A stretch of 18,168 nucleotides of DNA from Methanobacterium sp. PtaU1.Bin097. GTDB lineage: Archaea; Methanobacteriota; Methanobacteria; Methanobacteriales; Methanobacteriaceae. The notes beneath the pieces were generated by a model, which had not been told where the DNA came from, searched no databases, and saw only the letters and a program-made list of their open reading frames with translations. This document shows positions 15,001 to 18,168 of the stretch, one piece after another (the first letter of the stretch is position 1; each line of letters begins with the position of its first letter). The position numbers were made by a program, and so were the translations under genes. The stretch lies in contig MVQY01000041.1 of NCBI GenBank assembly GCA_002067325.1, positions 1 through 18,168 of the forward strand, written 5' to 3'.

Positions 15001-15139
15001 CTATAAATTTGATATAATAAAAATTACAAATAGATATTCAATACCGATATTTATTTGGGCAGCATTCTATTAAACAGCCTGAAAATATTTGATGTAAGAG
15101 GGTTATTATTTACTGATTAAAGCTAGGGGAGGTTAATAT
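15001..15139 (+). other. Leader region of the repeat protein gene
   Basis: Non-coding AT-rich sequence. GATATTTAT at about 15046-15054 is a possible TATA box. GGGGAGGT at about 15126-15133 is a strong ribosome site just before the ATG at 15140. Confidence 0.5.
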
Positions 15140-16093
15140 ATGTCTTCGGTTAAAATTCTTTCAGTTACACTTGTACTCATCATGCTACTTCTAAGTTTCT
15201 CACCAATAACTGCTCAAAATTCTTTTGTAGAAAATTCGAACGTTGTAAACGGTAATTTAATAAATTCCGGGGTGACGGACTCAGATCTGGTGAATGTTAA
15301 TCTGGAAAATGAGAATGTCCAGGATACTTATAAGCCTGGTGAAACCATAAATTCAACAACAGAAGATTCAGAGGCCATAAATACTAACTTAGTAGATTCA
15401 AATCTGGTTAATTCATCGGTAATCAATGCTAATGTTGTTCTATCAAATATAAATTCGTCAACAGTTATAAACGGAAACCTGGCCGCTGTAACATCCATTT
15501 TTTCGAGTATAATTAACACTAATATCGCCGGGTCAAGTGCCACCAACTCCAGCATAATTAATGCTAATATTATTGGTTCTAATATCGTTAACTCGGATAT
15601 ATTAAATGTGGATTTCTTCAATGTCAACCCGGTCAACTCTACCATAGCAAATGCTATTTTGAGGAATACAAATCCAGTTAATGCAGTTATAATCAACTCC
15701 AGACAATATAATTCAACTATAATTAACTCAGTATATGTAGATTCAAATATTATAAATTCTATTATAATCAATTCAACTATAATGTATGCTAATATTGTCA
15801 ATGCTTATATAGTGAACTCAATTATCATAGATGCCAATATCGTGAATGGTAACATATTAAATTCAAATATTACCAATTCCAATGTGTTAAATGGGAATTT
15901 GATCAACGCTCAAATAGTCGAATCTAACCTGGTGAACGTTAACATCGTAAACGGACAACCAACTCCTCCAAACCCCCCAGAACCAAAGGTGATCCCTATG
16001 CAAAACACAGGAACACCTCTAAATATGATGTCACTTGCCATTCTTCTGCTTCTAGCTGGTCTGGCCGGGGTGTTCCGTGTGAAGAAACCTTAA
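15140..16093 (+). CDS. Secreted asparagine-rich pentapeptide repeat protein with C-terminal anchor
   Basis: A 317-residue cell-surface protein. Residues 1-25 are a signal peptide (basic K5, hydrophobic core, likely cleavage A25/Q26). Residues 28-62 hold seven pentapeptides, 63-71 a short linker, and 72-271 forty pentapeptides in unbroken register. The consensus is [S/A/G]-N-[I/L/V]-[I/V/L]-N, with Asn at the fifth position in 28 of 40 repeats. This resembles the pentapeptide repeat family (right-handed quadrilateral beta-helix), but with a hydrophobic fourth position and Asn at the fifth. A proline-rich spacer (PTPPNPPEP) leads to IPMQNTGTPLN, a hydrophobic segment and the basic end RVKKP, laid out like a sorting signal or membrane anchor. 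Function is unknown; an adhesin or surface-layer accessory role is inferred. It is convergent with the next gene with only seven bases between stops. Confidence 0.9.
   Translation: MSSVKILSVTLVLIMLLLSFSPITAQNSFVENSNVVNGNLINSGVTDSDLVNVNLENENVQDTYKPGETINSTTEDSEAINTNLVDSNLVNSSVINANVVLSNINSSTVINGNLAAVTSIFSSIINTNIAGSSATNSSIINANIIGSNIVNSDILNVDFFNVNPVNSTIANAILRNTNPVNAVIINSRQYNSTIINSVYVDSNIINSIIINSTIMYANIVNAYIVNSIIIDANIVNGNILNSNITNSNVLNGNLINAQIVESNLVNVNIVNGQPTPPNPPEPKVIPMQNTGTPLNMMSLAILLLLAGLAGVFRVKKP
15221..15952 (+). repeat. Coding repeat: about 47 pentapeptide (15-base) units
   Basis: Units at 15221-15325 (seven) and 15353-15952 (forty) each encode five residues, many as variants of 'tct/aat aat att gtt aac'. 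The DNA units are diverged, so the periodicity is clear at protein level and weaker in DNA. The forty-unit block has no insertion or deletion. Confidence 0.85.
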
Positions 16094-16100
16094 TATGTCT

Positions 16101-16835
16101 TTAAACCACTGATGACCTGTAAATCACAGCAAACGTCCGGATTGCGAAGATGTAAAGGTAGGGGATTATGATCAGATATTTTATTATAGTTACAATCAAA
16201 AAGGGATCAATCCAGCCTAAAAGATAATTTAAAGCAGTCGATATGTGATTAGGGCTTATATAAATGATTCCAAGTATAAAATATAATGCTATAAAATTAC
16301 CCCAACCTATATCATCTATATCATCCCGGATTTCACTAGAACTAAAAGCAGATGATAATTTACCTTCAAATGCCATATTTGCCAGTGATAAAGTTATTAT
16401 TGGAATAATTACGACAGTGCATATGGTCATAAGTAACGTTGTAAGTCCAAAAATATCATTTGAACTGTACCCATTTGCTCTGAGAAATAAAGCAACCCCT
16501 AAAAATAAGATGGAAAAGGGGATTGCATAAATGATAATAACTAAAATACCTTTAAAACCATCGACAATTATATTTAGCAATCCATTAAATTTAGGGAGTA
16601 CATTTTCACAGTCCACTGTTGATTTAAAGATTTTTATCAGATATCCCAGGGATAAAATTCCCGTTACAAGTTCGACAATTATCACACCGAATGGTAATCC
16701 GGCATTAGGATAGAATGACCACCAAATTTCGATATATAAACTTGTAATTATTAATATAACACCTAAAATCAGATAGCTCTTCCAATTTGTAAGGGGATAA
16801 CTTAATGAATCCTTTACTATTTCTCTTATTTCCAC
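16101..16835 (-). CDS. DUF4013 multi-pass membrane protein
   Basis: A 244-residue integral membrane protein with about six hydrophobic segments (roughly 18-38, 47-68, 94-118, 128-153, 178-196 and 212-238). The opening MEIREIVKDSLSYPLTNWKS and the pattern GYLIKIFKSTV, followed by LPKFNGLLNIIVDGFKGILV, match DUF4013 proteins, common in Methanobacteriales and of unknown function. The start is GTG, with GGGGGTG five bases upstream. An ATG two bases before it is out of frame. The gene follows the DUF169 gene by about 33 bases on the same strand and may be cotranscribed. It converges with the repeat protein gene, the stops being seven bases apart. Its base composition is more AT-rich than that of the DUF169 neighbour. 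Confidence 0.85.
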   Translation of the reverse strand: MEIREIVKDSLSYPLTNWKSYLILGVILIITSLYIEIWWSFYPNAGLPFGVIIVELVTGILSLGYLIKIFKSTVDCENVLPKFNGLLNIIVDGFKGILVIIIYAIPFSILFLGVALFLRANGYSSNDIFGLTTLLMTICTVVIIPIITLSLANMAFEGKLSSAFSSSEIRDDIDDIGWGNFIALYFILGIIYISPNHISTALNYLLGWIDPFLIVTIIKYLIIIPYLYIFAIRTFAVIYRSSVV

Positions 16836-16868
16836 ATTACACCCCCAGAAGCATCCTTCAACAAAACA

Positions 16869-17573
16869 TTAGTCTGACCGGAATTCCTCAGGTATGACCG
16901 TTTCTGCATCCCCGGCTGAACAGTAGGGTATAGCAGCGATCAGGTTATGAACCCGTTCATAGGGCACAGATAAGAAGATGACGTCCTTTTCGAATCCCTG
17001 ATGGCTCCTGGCAGTCCAGTCCCCCATGGTTATGTTGGTGTTCCCGCTCATTATGGTGTGGACGATGGCTGAGTAACATAATGCACCTATGAGCTGCTGT
17101 TTTGGTGATAACCCATCCCAGTAGGTGTCCAGTGTTATGAGGCGGCAGACCTGTTCGGCGTTAGCTAGAAACAGGATCATGTCGGGGCGTATCTCTGCCT
17201 TCTCCAGGGGTGTTATCACTATTTTATCTGCCAGGTCAGTGGCGAAGGGTACTCCGGTTTTGGTCATCCTCTCGAAGGTGACTATGGAACTAGTGAGCTT
17301 TTCGCCCCTGGTTAGGAAATTCTGCACCCTCCTCTTTTTAGGCCCGGAATGTGGCTCATTGAAACCACAGAACTGACTGCCCCCGGGACATATGGAAACT
17401 TCCTGGTCGATTATGAAGCTTTCCCCCTGACTCGCCAGTTTCATGGCCTTACATATGGATGTTTTTTCGTACCTGCCTTCTGAAACTTCGTCGTTTGTAA
17501 AAGAAATAGCCATAGGCTCATATTTTAAGTCGAAGGTAGTTTTAAAAATCTCTGCCTGTTCTTTATAACTCAT
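16869..17573 (-). CDS. DUF169 family protein
   Basis: A 234-residue soluble protein from the ATG at 17573, chosen because GAGGAGAT lies seven bases upstream; an in-frame ATG at 17606 would add eleven residues but places this ribosome site inside the gene. Features of DUF169 are visible: an opening hydrophobic strand PMAISF, a first cysteine region TSICKAMKLA, a second SICPGGSQFCGF, the IRPDMILFLANAEQVCRLI strand-helix, a small-residue stretch GALCYSAIVHTIMSG, and a closing VPYERVHNLIAAIPYCS. The conserved cysteines suggest metal or cofactor binding, but the biochemical role of the family is not established. Codon use is GC-richer, like the housekeeping block, so it is probably native. Confidence 0.85.
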   Translation of the reverse strand: MSYKEQAEIFKTTFDLKYEPMAISFTNDEVSEGRYEKTSICKAMKLASQGESFIIDQEVSICPGGSQFCGFNEPHSGPKKRRVQNFLTRGEKLTSSIVTFERMTKTGVPFATDLADKIVITPLEKAEIRPDMILFLANAEQVCRLITLDTYWDGLSPKQQLIGALCYSAIVHTIMSGNTNITMGDWTARSHQGFEKDVIFLSVPYERVHNLIAAIPYCSAGDAETVIPEEFRSD

Positions 17574-17642
17574 TAATCCCATCTCCTCTAAAAATAAATA
17601 TGTCATTTCCGTTTTAGGTTATAGGCAATAATGGTTAATTAA

Positions 17643-17753
17643 TTTTTCCAGAACGAGTTCACCAAGTACTCCCTGGTGAGGTACGGTAGCACCTCCCGAA
17701 CATTTCAGAAGGAATACCAGGACCGTCTAATCAACATTCAGAGTTCATCGTGA
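17643..17753 (+). pseudogene. C-terminal coding remnant, unknown
   Basis: An open frame from 17643 to TGA at 17751-17753 has no normal start near its beginning and reads NEFTKYSLVRYGSTSRTF, then QKEYQDRLINIQ. Its codons (ttc, acc, aag, tac, tcc, ggt) match the GC-richer use of native genes here, unlike the AT-rich flanks. It looks like the last 36 residues of a gene whose front has been lost. No family recognised. Confidence 0.4.
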
Positions 17754-17755
17754 GC

Positions 17756-17815
17756 ATGATAAAGGTGGAAGACGAGAATAATAGACAAAAAAATACTAAA
17801 GAGGAATATAAGTGA
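17756..17815 (+). CDS. Tiny ORF of 19 residues linked to the next ORF
   Basis: The ATG lies two bases after the TGA of the preceding remnant, and the ORF's own TGA overlaps the next start as GTGA. The product is very polar (MIKVEDENNRQKNTKEEYK). It is too short to call by itself; the tight spacing on both sides is the only support. It may be a fragment of the decayed upstream gene or a leader for the membrane peptide. Confidence 0.25.
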   Translation: MIKVEDENNRQKNTKEEYK

Positions 17816-17910
17816 GTCGTGTGAAAAATATGGTACTGGGAGCAGTTATAGTAATAGTCGCAGCGTTCATCATAGGCGGCCTATTTTGCAATGGTATAAT
17901 CTCCCTTTAA
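17812..17910 (+). CDS. Small single-pass membrane protein, 32 residues
   Basis: GTG start with GAGGAA eight to twelve bases upstream. The product has a short basic N-terminus (SRVKN) and one continuous hydrophobic stretch (about residues 7-26, VLGAVIVIVAAFIIGGLF), then a short tail. This is the usual shape of small membrane proteins. The codons are GC-richer than the flanks. It overlaps the preceding 19-codon ORF by four bases. Function unknown; it could be a regulatory peptide of a membrane complex, or simply a hydrophobic remnant. Confidence 0.5.
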   Translation: MSRVKNMVLGAVIVIVAAFIIGGLFCNGIISL

Positions 17911-18062
17911 ATTAATAAATTATCTGTTTAACGGCGTAGATGCTTATGTTATCATAGTTGCATCCTTTTTTACTATAATATTTTTTCTAATTTTCGGTGA
18001 AAATTAATTTTTTTAATATTGATTTTAATTATATTGAAGTAATTATTGAAAAATTCAATATA

Positions 18063-18070
18063 TTTATATA
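18063..18070 (+). promoter_or_regulatory. Consensus TATA box before the last gene
   Basis: TTTATATA matches the methanogen consensus. Initiation would be near 18092, giving a leader of about 50 bases before the TTG at 18142. The leader carries a 6-bp inverted repeat, TACGAT (18099-18104) and ATCGTA (18114-18119), with a 9-base loop, which could be a hairpin or a regulator site. Confidence 0.6.
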
Positions 18071-18141
18071 CTATAACTTAATTATATTAAAGAAGACATA
18101 CGATATGTTGAAGATCGTAAGTTATTATGTGAGGTGAGAAG

Positions 18142-18168
18142 TTGAATCGTGAAGTACCAGGAAAGTGT
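18142..18168 (+). CDS. Start of a gene running off the right edge
   Basis: TTG preceded by GAGGTGAG, three bases away, the same layout as rpsB. Only nine codons are visible (MNREVPGKC), too few to name the product. The consensus TATA box upstream supports a real start. Confidence 0.6.

Noticed and set aside
13106..15139. Possible CRISPR array or insertion sequence in the AT-rich patch
   Set aside because: No regularly spaced repeats, no terminal inverted repeats and no recognisable transposase were found.
15328..15801. Long minus-strand open frame of 157 codons inside the repeat protein gene
   Set aside because: It is the antisense of the 15-base repeats, whose reverse complement rarely makes stops. 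It has no ribosome site, and the plus-strand protein has a signal peptide, ribosome site and anchor.
16264..16713. Two plus-strand open frames over the DUF4013 gene
   Set aside because: They are antisense to a membrane protein with a clear start and family pattern, and they lack ribosome sites.

Overview
The window looks like a methanogenic archaeon of the order Methanobacteriales, most likely a Methanobacterium-type genome. The evidence is the gene set (archaeal S2, mevalonate kinase, isopentenyl phosphate kinase, FMN-type IPP isomerase, RNase J, IdsA-type prenyl synthase, archaeal GluRS, DUF4013 and DUF169 proteins), TATA boxes such as TTTATATA, U-rich terminators, GGTGAT-type Shine-Dalgarno sequences and frequent TTG/GTG starts. 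This assignment is from gene content only; no 16S or marker search was possible.

Positions 1-10016 are a compact, all-plus-strand housekeeping block: the 3' part of enolase, a 2x[4Fe-4S] ferredoxin with its own promoter and terminator, ribosomal protein S2, a MEMO family protein, mevalonate kinase, isopentenyl phosphate kinase, type 2 IPP isomerase, RNase J, the prenyl diphosphate synthase and glutamyl-tRNA synthetase. Four of these (mvk, ipk, fni, idsA) form most of the archaeal lipid precursor route: mevalonate to phosphomevalonate, isopentenyl phosphate to IPP, IPP to DMAPP, then elongation to farnesyl/geranylgeranyl diphosphate. RNase J is wedged between fni (1-base overlap) and idsA (17-base gap).

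Positions 10017-13105 hold a small ArsR-type regulator followed by a bacterial-type LonA protease. The regulator has an almost ideal inverted repeat over its own TATA box and probably a leaderless mRNA. lon has its own candidate promoter with a GC-rich palindrome at the predicted transcription start.

Positions 13106-15139 are AT-rich and look like an accessory or decaying patch: a 35-codon ORF and short broken frames on the plus strand, a two-gene minus-strand cassette resembling a toxin-antitoxin pair (a 110-codon open frame without a normal start, then a DUF2283 protein), and a degraded minus-strand coding stretch.

Positions 15140-17573 encode a secreted protein built of about 47 asparagine-rich pentapeptides with a C-terminal membrane anchor, convergent with a DUF4013 membrane protein that lies downstream of a DUF169 protein. 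The last 600 bases hold a coding remnant, two tiny linked ORFs (one a 32-residue membrane peptide) and the promoter and first codons of the next gene. No tRNA, rRNA, CRISPR array or intact mobile element was seen.
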